From: an uncultured Cytophagales bacterium
GTDB taxonomy: Bacteria > Bacteroidota > Bacteroidia > Cytophagales > Thermonemataceae
NCBI GenBank assembly: GCA_937911505.1
Contig: CALEMF010000099.1
Coordinates: 1-32,439, forward strand
DNA: 32,439 bases
Direction: 5' to 3'
The translations under genes were made by a program, and so were the position numbers. This document shows, piece after piece, positions 10,135 through 19,289 of this stretch. The notes under the pieces were generated by a model. That model saw nothing but the letters and a program-made list of their open reading frames with translations. It was not told the origin of the DNA and ran no database searches. Within the stretch, counting starts at the first letter, position 1, and each line of letters begins with the position of its first letter.

Positions 10135-11610
10135 ATGAATGTGATCAAATTTTTCTTCCCAAAGCATCTACTAGCCGATACAGATGATTACCGTAAGGCA
10201 CGTATTTTAATAGCAAGCCTTATCATAGCCACTTCCTTTAGTACGGTATATGCACTCATTTACTACTCTATGCAGTATTATTGGGGGACAGCCATCTTAG
10301 CTATTACAATTCTATCTTTAATTGTACTATTACTTGTATTTAAAAGATCAGCCTCCTTTTTGGTAGTGGGTAACTTCTTTACACTTTCGGCTTACTACAC
10401 AATGATCTCGCTGACCTATACTAATATAGCCATCACTACTCCTCTTTGGCTTGTTCTGTGTCCCATTTTTGCCTTCTTGTATGCTAGTAAAATATCTGGT
10501 TATCTTTGGTCTATTTTTACATTTGCTACGGTTGCTGTGCTACACCTACTCAGAATCAACGGGTATGAATTTTCGCTTCAGCACGATCCCGCTTTAATTA
10601 CCTACAACGAGATGGCCAATAGTCTGGGTATTTTGGTTTTCATTATTATGATTGTAATGATCTACGAAAGCGAGAAAGATAAATTACTAGTAAGGCTCAA
10701 TACCGCTTTTACTAATATTTTTGAACAAAACAATGAGATCACACAACAAAATGAGGAGATTCGCCAGCAACAAGAAGAAATTATAACAATCAATGAGAAC
10801 CTAGAGGAAGAGAAGAAAAAACTCGTAGAAGCCAACGACCTTGTTCAGGAGACTAATAAAAATGTAACCGATAGCATCCGTTATGCTAGTACTATCCAGC
10901 AGGCTGTACTACCAGATTGCGGTTATATGAGGCAGATTCTAAATGACTTATTTATTCTCTACAAGCCCAAAGATATTGTATCGGGTGACTTCTACTGGGT
11001 GACACAAGTAGGTAACAAAAAGGTGATCGCTGTATGCGACTGTACAGGTCACGGTGTACCAGGTGCTTTTATGTCAATGATCGGGGCAATGCTCCTGACC
11101 GAGATTGTAACTAAACAACAAGTCACGAACCCTGCGCAAATTCTAGAGCTACTCGATGACAGCGTACGTAGGAGATTGAACCAACGAGCAGGCGAGAACA
11201 AAGATGGCATGGATGTTTGTCTATGTGTAATAGAGGAAGAAGAAGAGGAGGTAAAGGTTGAGTTTACAGGAGCGAAGCGCGATTTATACTACTACTCAGA
11301 GCAAAAGCTAGGTCTGTTGAAAGGAGATAGAAGAAGCATAGGTGGCTTTATGATCAGTATGGAGCAATTTACTAGAGTAGAGCTTTCTCTTCAGAAAGGC
11401 GACATCTTGTATTTATCCACTGACGGGCTGTTTGACCAAGCCAACCAAGAGCGAGAGAAGTTTGGGAGCCAACGTTTTCGAGAGTTTGTAGCACTATACA
11501 AGGAGGAGCCGATGCACCAGCAAGGAATGCTTTTAGATTATAAGCTACAACAGCACCAGACCGCTACCCCGCAGCGAGATGATATTACTTTGATTGGTAT
11601 TAAGTTATAA
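10135..11610 (+). CDS. Membrane sensor SpoIIE-type PP2C phosphatase, array copy 3
   Basis: This 491-aa protein has six predicted membrane helices (about 25-177), a coiled coil dominated by the NEITQQNEEIRQQQEEI pattern, and an intact SpoIIE-type phosphatase domain (GDFYW, CDCTGHGVPG, STDGLFDQAN, QRDDITL). It is closest to copy 4: both share 'QHDPALITYNEM'-like or 'QHDASLITYNEM'-like text before TM6, an EEEEE(E/K)VKVEFTGAKRD segment, and several DNA blocks of more than 50 identical bases. Copies 3 and 4 therefore look like the youngest duplication. An acidic run (EEEEEE) replaces EEQGEK of copies 1 and 2. No STAS or RsbW-like partner lies nearby. Confidence 0.9.
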   Translation: MNVIKFFFPKHLLADTDDYRKARILIASLIIATSFSTVYALIYYSMQYYWGTAILAITILSLIVLLLVFKRSASFLVVGNFFTLSAYYTMISLTYTNIAITTPLWLVLCPIFAFLYASKISGYLWSIFTFATVAVLHLLRINGYEFSLQHDPALITYNEMANSLGILVFIIMIVMIYESEKDKLLVRLNTAFTNIFEQNNEITQQNEEIRQQQEEIITINENLEEEKKKLVEANDLVQETNKNVTDSIRYASTIQQAVLPDCGYMRQILNDLFILYKPKDIVSGDFYWVTQVGNKKVIAVCDCTGHGVPGAFMSMIGAMLLTEIVTKQQVTNPAQILELLDDSVRRRLNQRAGENKDGMDVCLCVIEEEEEEVKVEFTGAKRDLYYYSEQKLGLLKGDRRSIGGFMISMEQFTRVELSLQKGDILYLSTDGLFDQANQEREKFGSQRFREFVALYKEEPMHQQGMLLDYKLQQHQTATPQRDDITLIGIKL

Positions 11611-12129
11611 GTTACCAAGGTTTGAGCTTTCAAGAGAAAGCAAGCGTAATTAGAAAAATTAGTAAAAAATCTTATCTAGAGCATATACAGTCTAGAAATT
11701 ATTTGACTAGAGGTTGGTGTAAAATACCAATCTATGTGAATATGATAGCCCAACTGCTCGGTTGTCAACTACACCTATTGTCGACGACCATTTTTATTAC
11801 AAAGCTTTGCACTTTAGTGTCTATCAAGTATTTGATATAGTAAACCCTACTATTTATTATTCCTCTATTAGCTTTATCTTAGGTGTTATTCCTGAGTAAA
11901 GATCAACTAACAGCGTATTGTACGTCAGTTACACTCATAACTTTTTTGTTTAATTGATGAGAAATACCACTTGATTTTTAGTTATTTTATTAAACTTGCA
12001 GTATTATATTGTTTTCCAGAGGATTCACCATTTAAAGTATCAAATCGTGAACGAAAAGGATGTTTTCAGCCTCAGTTATGAATTATAATATAGATACTTC
12101 ATTTTACATCGAGTTAGATTACTAAAACA
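11611..12129. other. 519-bp spacer between array copies 3 and 4
   Basis: This is the longest gap in the array. It is AT-rich, and its only open frame begins with TTG and resembles no protein family. I found no strong hairpin and no exact TAnnTTTG element close to copy 4, so I cannot say how copy 4 is transcribed. Confidence 0.4.
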
Positions 12130-13605
12130 ATGAATGCCATACAATCACTGATACCAAATGCTATCCAGTCAGGTACTGATGAATATCGTAAAGCACGTAT
12201 CTTGGCAATTACCTTTGTGATAGCTTTTACTTTTAGTTTGCTGCATGTTTCAATATATTATTATGTTGAATACTACTGGGGAACGATAACCCTCTTTGTG
12301 ACGGCTTTTTTAGTAATCGCTATAGCTTTTATCTTCAAGAAAACCGCCTCCTTTTATTTGACTGGTAATTTATTAGCCATATCGGCCTATGGGACACTTT
12401 TTTCACTTGCTTATACAGATGTAGCCATCACAGGCCCTTTTTGGTTTATCATTTGTCCTATTTTTGGCTTCCTGTTTAGTGGTAAGTCTTCAGGTTACTT
12501 TTGGTCGGTAATCGCAGTACTTACTATGGTTACTTTTCATGCATTAAGAATTGCTGGGTTTGAGTTCTACTTACAACACGATGCTAGCTTAATAACTTAT
12601 AATGAAATGGTTACTACCATAGGGATAACTATTTTTGTACTTGCTATTATTATTGTTTATGAAAGAGAAAAAGACAGATTAGTAGGACAGTTAAGAGAGA
12701 GTTATAACGACGTTTTTGAACGAAATAACGAGATCACACAGCAAAACGAAGAGATTCGTCAGCAGCAAGAAGAGATTATAACCATCAACGAAAACTTAGA
12801 GGAAGAGCAGAAGAAGCTTATAAAAGCGCATGATTTTATTCAAGCAACTAACAAAAACGTGACTGATAGCATCCGTTATGCAAGCACCATTCAGAGTGCT
12901 GTACTACCAGATCGGAACTATATGGAGAACATCTTCAACGACTTATTTATTCTTTATAAGCCCAAAGACATTGTATCAGGTGATTTTTATTGGGCCATAC
13001 AAGTAGGTAATAAAAAAGTCATTGCGGTATGCGATTGTACAGGCCACGGCGTACCAGGTGCTTTTATGTCAATGATCGGGGCAATGCTCCTGACCGAGAT
13101 TGTGAACAAACAACAAGTGACTAATCCTGCACAAATTCTAGAACTGCTCGATGAGAGTGTACGCAGAAGACTAAACCAGCGCGCGGGTGAGAACAAAGAT
13201 GGCATGGATGTTTGTCTATGTGTAATAGAGGAAGAAGAAGAGAAAGTAAAAGTTGAGTTCACAGGAGCAAAACGCGATTTGTATTACTACTCAGAGCAAA
13301 AGTTAGGTTTATTGAAGGGAGATAGAAGAACGATAGGCGGCTTTATGATTAGCAGGAAGCAATTTACTACAGTTGCGCTTTCCCTCAACAAAGGCGACAT
13401 CTTGTATTTATCCACTGACGGGCTGTTTGACCAAGCCAACCACGAGCGAGAGAAATTTGGGAGTCGCCGTTTTCGAGATTTCGTAGCACTATACAAGCAG
13501 GAGTCGATGCAGCAGCAAGGAGCACTTCTTGCGAATATGTTGCAACAGCACCAAGCAGATACACCCCAGCGAGATGATGTCACCTTAATTGGCATCAAGC
13601 TGTAG
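12130..13605 (+). CDS. Membrane sensor SpoIIE-type PP2C phosphatase, array copy 4
   Basis: This 491-aa paralogue starts MNAIQSLIPNAIQSGTDEYR, so its N-terminal residues resemble copy 1 while the body resembles copy 3. It has six membrane helices, a Gln/Glu-rich coiled coil starting after the YEREKDRL boundary, and the SpoIIE phosphatase core with CDCTGHGVPG, STDGLFDQAN and QRDDVTL all intact. Small differences from copy 3 (WAIQVG for WVTQVG, NHEREKFG for NQEREKFG) are conservative or lie outside the metal-binding residues. The signal sensed and the phosphoprotein target are unknown. Confidence 0.9.
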   Translation: MNAIQSLIPNAIQSGTDEYRKARILAITFVIAFTFSLLHVSIYYYVEYYWGTITLFVTAFLVIAIAFIFKKTASFYLTGNLLAISAYGTLFSLAYTDVAITGPFWFIICPIFGFLFSGKSSGYFWSVIAVLTMVTFHALRIAGFEFYLQHDASLITYNEMVTTIGITIFVLAIIIVYEREKDRLVGQLRESYNDVFERNNEITQQNEEIRQQQEEIITINENLEEEQKKLIKAHDFIQATNKNVTDSIRYASTIQSAVLPDRNYMENIFNDLFILYKPKDIVSGDFYWAIQVGNKKVIAVCDCTGHGVPGAFMSMIGAMLLTEIVNKQQVTNPAQILELLDESVRRRLNQRAGENKDGMDVCLCVIEEEEEKVKVEFTGAKRDLYYYSEQKLGLLKGDRRTIGGFMISRKQFTTVALSLNKGDILYLSTDGLFDQANHEREKFGSRRFRDFVALYKQESMQQQGALLANMLQQHQADTPQRDDVTLIGIKL

Positions 13606-13658
13606 AAGATATTTCTTAAAACATTGAGACCCGATCAGAAACCTAATTTACAGTCCAG

Positions 13659-13685
13659 TTGTTACTAAAAAAATGCTTATATTTG
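13659..13685 (+). promoter_or_regulatory. Promoter of the small membrane protein gene
   Basis: TTG (13659-13661) is followed after 16 bp by TATATTTG (13678-13685), an exact TAnnTTTG element 29 bp upstream of the ATG at 13715. The spacing is one base short of the usual range. It indicates that the next gene can be transcribed independently of the array. Confidence 0.5.
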
Positions 13686-13714
13686 AATAGGTCTTAACGA
13701 AATATAAAAAAACT

Positions 13715-14020
13715 ATGAGTGACAAACATAAAAATGCTAGAAAATGGCTTACAATTAATACAGCCCTCTTTATAGGAGTAGCTATCTATTTTGTAGGGTT
13801 CTTCACTACTAATATGTACCAAAGCTTTACCGAACAATACACTACCCTTAAGCTCATCGCTACTATCGGCTCTTTGGGGTTATTTCTGTGGTTTGGTGTG
13901 CGTAACTTCTTTGGTGCTTGGAAAGCATTCTCTAATTTGAAATACAGTGCTACGATGGTAAAAGGAGTAACGGCTTGGTTATCGGGGATATTACTATTTG
14001 TAGTAGACTTGATCTTCTAG
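13715..14020 (+). CDS. Small three-helix membrane protein of unknown function
   Basis: I do not recognise this 101-aa protein. It has a basic N-terminal tail (MSDKHKNARKW) and three hydrophobic segments at about 12-30, 43-61 and 80-100, with the FGVRNFFGAWKAF loop after the second. The ATG is supported by a promoter motif just upstream. It lies 109 bp after array copy 4 on the same strand and is closed off by a strong terminator 20 bp downstream, so array and gene may share a transcript end. A link with the phosphatases is only positional. Confidence 0.75.
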   Translation: MSDKHKNARKWLTINTALFIGVAIYFVGFFTTNMYQSFTEQYTTLKLIATIGSLGLFLWFGVRNFFGAWKAFSNLKYSATMVKGVTAWLSGILLFVVDLIF

Positions 14021-14040
14021 TCATTAAACATAAACTTTAC

Positions 14041-14090
14041 CAAAAGCGGCTACACAAACTTTCGTGTAGCCGCTTTTGTTTATTATTTGT
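14041..14090 (+). terminator. Strong intrinsic terminator after the small membrane protein
   Basis: A perfect 15-bp stem (14041-14055 with 14064-14078) and an 8-nt loop are followed by a T-rich tract, TTTATTATTT. The A-run on the left arm means it could also act on the minus strand. It closes the phosphatase region and insulates lpdA. Confidence 0.88.
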
Positions 14091-14166
14091 AGACTTTTTA
14101 ATCTTTCCTGCTAAATTGCAGACAGTTTAAATGTCACGTATTATCTAACAATTAAATTCATCAATC

Positions 14167-15567
14167 ATGCAATATGATGTAGTTATAATAGGCTCAGGTC
14201 CTGGCGGGTACACAGCCGCAATTCGTTGTGCCCAACTAGACATGAAAACAGCTATTATTGAAAAGTATGACACTTTAGGAGGCACTTGTCTCAATGTAGG
14301 TTGTATCCCTTCTAAGGCTTTATTAGACTCTACAGAGCATTTTCATAATGCCTCAAGCGCCTTCGAAACTCACGGTATTCAGCTAAAAGACCTCAAGATA
14401 GATTTCAAGCAAATGATTAAGCGTAAGAGTGAGGTAGTAGAGCAAACGGTAGGAGGTGTAAAGTGGCTTATGGATAAAAATAAAATTACGGTTTTCCACG
14501 GTATAGGTTCTTTTGTAGATAAGAATACGATTAAGGTAAAGAAAAATGATGGTGGAGAAGAAGAAATTACCACCAAAAACACCATCATTGCCACAGGCTC
14601 TAAACCTGCTTCTATTCCTAATGTGACGATCGACAAGAAGCGAATCATTACCTCCACAGAGGCGCTTAGCTTAGAAAAACTCCCTAAAAGCATGATCGTG
14701 ATCGGGGCGGGTGTGATTGGGGCTGAAATGGGCTCTGTATACGCACGCTTGGGTACAGAGGTAACGATGGTAGAATATATGGACGCGATGATTCCTACGA
14801 TGGATAAAACCATGGGTAAAGAGCTTTTCAAAGCTCTTAAGAAGATTGGTATCAAGTTCAACTTTAGCCACAAAGTACTGGAAGTAAAAAGTACTACTAA
14901 GCAGGTAACTGTAAAAGCTGAAAATAAAAAAGGAGAAGAAGTAACCTTTAAAGCAGAGTACTGCTTAGTGGCTACAGGACGTAAACCTTACACAGAAGGC
15001 TTAGGGTTGGAAAATATCGGCATTAAAACAGATGATAGAGGAAGAATTTCTGTAAACGAACATTTGGAAACGAGCGCAGCGGGTGTATATGCCATTGGAG
15101 ATGTAGTAGAAGGGCTTATGCTAGCACACAAGGCAGAAGAAGAGGGGGTTTTTGTAGCTGAATCGATCGCAGGTCAAAAGCCACACGTCAATTACCTACT
15201 TATTCCTAATGTCGTCTACACTTGGCCAGAAGTAGCTTCTGTAGGCTATACCGAAGAAGAAGTGAAAGAAAAAGGTATTGCTCATAAAATAGGAACCTTC
15301 CCTTTCCGGGCGTTGGGTAGAGCAAGAGCCAGTATGGATTTAGATGGCGTGGTAAAGGTAATTGCTAGCGAGGAAACTGACGAAATTTTAGGCGTACACA
15401 TCATAGGTGCCAGAGCAGCCGATATGATCGCCGCAGGTGTAACCGCGATGGAGTACAGGGCCTCTGCCGAAGATGTAAGCCGTATGTCACACGCACATCC
15501 TACCTATATGGAAGCAGTAAAAGAAGCTTGCCTAGCAGCTACAGCCAATCGGCCTATCAACATTTAA
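14167..15567 (+). CDS. lpdA: Dihydrolipoyl dehydrogenase (E3)
   Basis: This FAD enzyme reoxidises the lipoyl groups of 2-oxoacid dehydrogenase complexes and the glycine cleavage system, using NAD+. The 466-aa protein is full length. It has the FAD-binding GSGPGG at about 9-14, the redox-active disulphide GGTCLNVGCIPSK (Cys41, Cys46), a second Rossmann motif GAGVIGAEMG for NAD, the second FAD motif YAIGDV, and the C-terminal catalytic pair His444 and Glu449 in HAHPTYMEA. No E1 or E2 gene is adjacent, so it probably serves complexes encoded elsewhere. It is flanked by two strong hairpins (14041-14078 and 15586-15619), consistent with a one-gene transcript. Confidence 0.98.
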   Translation: MQYDVVIIGSGPGGYTAAIRCAQLDMKTAIIEKYDTLGGTCLNVGCIPSKALLDSTEHFHNASSAFETHGIQLKDLKIDFKQMIKRKSEVVEQTVGGVKWLMDKNKITVFHGIGSFVDKNTIKVKKNDGGEEEITTKNTIIATGSKPASIPNVTIDKKRIITSTEALSLEKLPKSMIVIGAGVIGAEMGSVYARLGTEVTMVEYMDAMIPTMDKTMGKELFKALKKIGIKFNFSHKVLEVKSTTKQVTVKAENKKGEEVTFKAEYCLVATGRKPYTEGLGLENIGIKTDDRGRISVNEHLETSAAGVYAIGDVVEGLMLAHKAEEEGVFVAESIAGQKPHVNYLLIPNVVYTWPEVASVGYTEEEVKEKGIAHKIGTFPFRALGRARASMDLDGVVKVIASEETDEILGVHIIGARAADMIAAGVTAMEYRASAEDVSRMSHAHPTYMEAVKEACLAATANRPINI

Positions 15568-15585
15568 GGTATAGAAGTTGTAATT

Positions 15586-15619
15586 GAACTACCATAGCAC
15601 TATGGTGCTATGGTAGTTC
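15586..15619 (+). terminator. Hairpin terminator after lpdA
   Basis: A perfect 15-bp inverted repeat (15586-15600 with 15605-15619) surrounds a 4-nt loop, 18 bp after the lpdA stop. The following sequence GCTTTATAAA is only weakly T-rich, so termination may be partial. The next gene starts only 20 bp further on. Confidence 0.7.
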
Positions 15620-15638
15620 GCTTTATAAATACAGTGTC

Positions 15639-16922
15639 ATGAAGAAATACCTTCTCTGTTTGTTCAGTTGGATGTGGTTTGATAGTTACGGACAACTACC
15701 CACCCCACAAGTACCTGCTCAACTATCTTTTGCAGATATAGAACTGACTATCCAGAAGGCGGCACGACAAGAAATTCAACAAAGTGTAGATGCACTTCAT
15801 AGAAACCATACTTATTTTCAAAAACTCTTAGAAAAAACCGATTTACACTTCGCCGTTATAGCCCCTATTCTAGCAGCAGAAAAAATACCCGATGATTTTA
15901 AGTACCTCGTCATACAAGAAAGCAGCCTTGTAGGCAATGCTGTTTCCTCTTCTAATGCAGTGGGTTACTGGCAGTTTAAAGCTGCCTCAGCTACGGAATT
16001 GGGGCTTAGAGTAGATAAAGAAGTAGATGAACGCATGAATTTGTATGCTGCTACTAAAGCTGCTTGTGCCTATTGGAAGCGAAGTAATGTTTATTTCGAT
16101 AACTGGGCTTATACACTCATTTCGTATAATACGGGTTTTACAGGTGCTAAGAGCGTTGCTAAAGAGAAATATTTTGGAAAGAAAAAAATGACCATCGGTA
16201 AACAGACCCACTGGTACTTAAAAAAATACTTGGCCTACAAGGTGGCATTTGAAGAGTATGTGGGTAAAAATACTAGTCCGCTACAGCGATTTATACGCTA
16301 CTACCATAATTTTCCGAAAGGGAAGTCATTCAAAGAGATTGCGCAAGAAACGGCCACAGAAGAAAAGGCATTAAAGGAGCATAACCATTGGCTCAAGGCT
16401 AGGAAAATTCCCACTGATAAGCCCTATATAGTACTTATACCAGTGGCCAATGAGCGCTATGCGGCTGTAGCACCAAAGTTTGAAAAAACATCATTAGAAA
16501 CTGATACAATGACCCAAACACCAGCAAGTAAGACGTATGATAACGAAAGCCGACAACAGGTAAATGGTGTGACAGTTACAATAGCAAAAGAAGGCGATAC
16601 ACCTACTTCTTTAGCGCAGCAGGGAAGTATCACCTTGGAGGCATTCCTCCTGTACAATGAACTGACCGGCGCTAGTCATCCTATCGAGGTAGGTAGACAC
16701 TATTTCTTAGAGAAAAAAAAGAAAACAACTACACAGGCGTATCATATAGCGGATGGTACAGAGAATCTCTGGGATATTGCACAAGCCTATGGTATACGCT
16801 TCAACCAATTATTAAAGCGTAATCGTATGACCTATGATGAAACACTGCAAGAAGGAAGAGTGGTATGGTTGAGAAATAAACGTCCTCAGAAAGTACCCAT
16901 AGAAATTATAGATAATCCTTAA
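15639..16922 (+). CDS. MltD-like lytic transglycosylase with LysM domains
   Basis: This is a predicted exported enzyme that cleaves the MurNAc-GlcNAc bond of peptidoglycan. The 427-aa protein has a signal peptide (about 1-18), a goose-lysozyme-like transglycosylase domain (about 65-215) with the catalytic Glu94 in VIQESSLVGNAVS and the family pattern AVGYWQF at about 107-113, and LysM peptidoglycan-binding modules at about 311-357 and 366-412. A degenerate LysM-like stretch may lie at 222-268. The arrangement is that of MltD. Its stop codon overlaps the stop codon of the convergent histidine kinase gene (TTAA at 16919-16922). Confidence 0.92.
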   Translation: MKKYLLCLFSWMWFDSYGQLPTPQVPAQLSFADIELTIQKAARQEIQQSVDALHRNHTYFQKLLEKTDLHFAVIAPILAAEKIPDDFKYLVIQESSLVGNAVSSSNAVGYWQFKAASATELGLRVDKEVDERMNLYAATKAACAYWKRSNVYFDNWAYTLISYNTGFTGAKSVAKEKYFGKKKMTIGKQTHWYLKKYLAYKVAFEEYVGKNTSPLQRFIRYYHNFPKGKSFKEIAQETATEEKALKEHNHWLKARKIPTDKPYIVLIPVANERYAAVAPKFEKTSLETDTMTQTPASKTYDNESRQQVNGVTVTIAKEGDTPTSLAQQGSITLEAFLLYNELTGASHPIEVGRHYFLEKKKKTTTQAYHIADGTENLWDIAQAYGIRFNQLLKRNRMTYDETLQEGRVVWLRNKRPQKVPIEIIDNP

Positions 16923-19147
16923 CCTGCACCTTTAGGTTTTTTGTTAGTCAAGGGTAATGTAAAATACACGCCTGTTCCTTCACCTAAGGTACTCTCAATG
17001 TGAAAATCGCCCCCACTTTCTTTAATAGCTTCTATACAAAGAATAAGCCCTAGTCCAGCGCCTTTTTCATCTTCCGTCCCTTTCTGTGTTGTACTAATAC
17101 CCCTTCTGATTTTTACTAGATCCTCTTCGCTAATACCTACGCCGGTATCAATGATGCTGAACAAGCAGGTATTTTTTTGTTTTTCTGCTTTGATCGTAAT
17201 TTTTCCTTTCGCATCTGTAAATTTAATGGCATTGCTGATAAGATTACGTAAAGCAATTTCAAATACGTTTTTATCGACACTTACCTTAATAGGTTCAGGA
17301 ATGTGCAAGGTGATGTCTATGTCCTTTTTTTGCGCAAACCAACCTACTTCAAAGATGGTTTCTGCAACGATCTCTTCTACACTATGTGGCTCTACAATGA
17401 GCTTTCTTACCTTCATTTGGGATTTCCCCCAGAGCAGTAAGTTATCAATAAGGTTGGAAGTATACTCTGTGCTCTTAGAGAGTTCATCTATAATTTCTTC
17501 TGAATCCTCTCTTTGTAAGTCCTCGTTTTTGAATAAGTAAACGAACCCTTTTAAACTACTAATATAGCCTCGTAAGTCGTGTGAAATGACAGAGAAGAGG
17601 CGATTCTTAAGCCTATTCAAATACTCTAAGTTATTGATGTATTTTTTTCTTAGCCTAAAGTAGAAAAGTACGTAGATACCTCCTATAATACTTACCAGTG
17701 CCACTACTGAAGTGATTATAATAATCCAGCGTTGATAGGCCAAATCACTTTCTCTTTGCTGTGCTTCATTTCTTAAGTTCTTATTTTCTTCTTCGCTTAC
17801 CTTATAGCGATAAGTACCCTCTACTTCTGCCAATTTCTGTAGATTAAAGGTTTGGTTAAGAGAGTCCGTTACTTCTTGGTACTGCTTTTGGTAGTCTAGC
17901 GCTTTCTTATAAAGCCCTAGCGCTTCATACACCTCTGCGTAGTTACCATACAAGCGCTTTTGATAGTCTTGGTATACAGGATAAGCAGAAGAGCTTATAA
18001 TATCATCTTGGTGTTTTTGTAAGTAAGCCTCTGCTTGTCTAAGATAGAAGAGTGCCAAGGGCATGTCATCTCCCAGTTTTTCTACAATCGCTTTTTTAAC
18101 ATAGGCAGCGACCACAATGCCGTGTTCTTTGTATTGTAAACCATATTTAAGGTAGTTATCTAAATACGTCTCTGTCTCTTCATACCTTTCTTGTGCGATG
18201 AGTACCGAAGCGATATTACCCTGTGGAATTCCAATCCAGACACTATCCTGAATGTTTTCAGCCATATTGATAGCATACTGGAAGGCATCGACCGCCTCTT
18301 CGTACTTCCCAAGTCTATACAAAGAAAGTCCTATACTATTGTGAGTACTTACAAGTAGTCTGTTCTGTACTTTTTGCTTTTTTTCTCCGTACTCAATTAC
18401 TTTATTTCTGTAGTAAAGGGCTTTTTTATGGTTACCACTTCTGTAAAAAATATCTGCTACTTGATCGAATAGTGTGGCGATATGTAGAGGGCTTGTTAGC
18501 GAGGCATGGTTACGGAAGTCCTCCAAGGCTTTGAGTCGATAAGATAAAGACTTATCAATATGGTTCATTTGCCTGTGGTAATCGGCGTGCTCAGACTCAA
18601 CAAGAAATGAGAACGCCGTGCAAGCATTTTTACTAGTATCAGCCAAGAGTTGCTGAAAGCGCTCTTCTACTTCTTCTGCACTGAGCTGCCCCTCTGAAAA
18701 TTCAATGTTAAGTAGACGCGCCCTAAAAAAGTACTCATAACAAGGCTCCGAAGAGTTACTCACAATACGGATGGCATCTTGGTAAGCTTTCCTTTTTTGT
18801 TTGAAGTTATCATGATAGCAGAGATCTCCTAAACCTATATAAGCGGTGGCCAAAGCGACCTGTAAGTCCTCTTTATCACTTGTCCAACGGATGATTTTCT
18901 TAAAGCTCTCACAAGATTGTTCAGGATCACTTATGGATAGCAGCAAGTTGTAAATAAGTTTGAATTGGGTAGTTCCCTCTGGAGATTGCTCTAAGGTACT
19001 GAATTGCTGTTCGAGTGATGGCGTGGCCAGCAACTCTTGGGCTTGAGTAGCCATAGGCAGCGTACATAGCCATAGACACAGCCATAAACCATATTGACTT
19101 ATCTCATTTGTAGAAAAACAGATAATGTTTTGTTGGTGTATAATCAT
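16919..19147 (-). CDS. TPR-containing membrane sensor histidine kinase
   Basis: This is a predicted two-component sensor kinase of 742 aa. A hydrophobic N-terminal segment (about 17-36) probably exports the sensor region. Tetratricopeptide-like repeats fill about 40-440, including the pattern 'YRLGKYEEAVDAFQYAI'. A membrane helix lies at about 474-498, then a HisKA domain with phospho-acceptor His523 in SVISHDLRG, and a HATPase with Asn639 (NLISNAIKF), Asp667 (DTGVGIS) and GAGLGL at about 696-701. All kinase boxes are intact. No response regulator lies beside it, so it is an orphan kinase. The TPR-TM-HisKA-HATPase layout is common in Bacteroidota. The signal is unknown. The N-terminus is uncertain because the first 16 residues are not typical of a signal peptide. 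Confidence 0.92.
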   Translation of the reverse strand: MIIHQQNIICFSTNEISQYGLWLCLWLCTLPMATQAQELLATPSLEQQFSTLEQSPEGTTQFKLIYNLLLSISDPEQSCESFKKIIRWTSDKEDLQVALATAYIGLGDLCYHDNFKQKRKAYQDAIRIVSNSSEPCYEYFFRARLLNIEFSEGQLSAEEVEERFQQLLADTSKNACTAFSFLVESEHADYHRQMNHIDKSLSYRLKALEDFRNHASLTSPLHIATLFDQVADIFYRSGNHKKALYYRNKVIEYGEKKQKVQNRLLVSTHNSIGLSLYRLGKYEEAVDAFQYAINMAENIQDSVWIGIPQGNIASVLIAQERYEETETYLDNYLKYGLQYKEHGIVVAAYVKKAIVEKLGDDMPLALFYLRQAEAYLQKHQDDIISSSAYPVYQDYQKRLYGNYAEVYEALGLYKKALDYQKQYQEVTDSLNQTFNLQKLAEVEGTYRYKVSEEENKNLRNEAQQRESDLAYQRWIIIITSVVALVSIIGGIYVLFYFRLRKKYINNLEYLNRLKNRLFSVISHDLRGYISSLKGFVYLFKNEDLQREDSEEIIDELSKSTEYTSNLIDNLLLWGKSQMKVRKLIVEPHSVEEIVAETIFEVGWFAQKKDIDITLHIPEPIKVSVDKNVFEIALRNLISNAIKFTDAKGKITIKAEKQKNTCLFSIIDTGVGISEEDLVKIRRGISTTQKGTEDEKGAGLGLILCIEAIKESGGDFHIESTLGEGTGVYFTLPLTNKKPKGAG

Positions 19148-19289
19148 ACGCTATTGCCGCTACACTTGTCAGTAGAGCTTAATAAACATATAGAGTAACG
19201 CACTACTAAGAATAGGTCGCTACCATGTCCAAAATGTAAGTAATTTCTAGTGAATAAGAAAATTTCTAGAGAAGTAGAAAATGGATTGA

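Noticed and set aside
11622..11840. 72-codon open frame between array copies 3 and 4
   Set aside because: It starts with TTG, has no promoter or family-like text, and sits in AT-rich spacer DNA.
12987..13598. Antisense open frames under array copy 4 (with similar ones under copy 2)
   Set aside because: They recur at the same place because the sense genes are homologous, and their translations (Ser/Cys-rich) look non-coding.
14379..14873. 164-codon hydrophobic open frame antisense to lpdA
   Set aside because: lpdA is a certain gene in the opposite frame; the hydrophobic text follows from antisense of charged codons.
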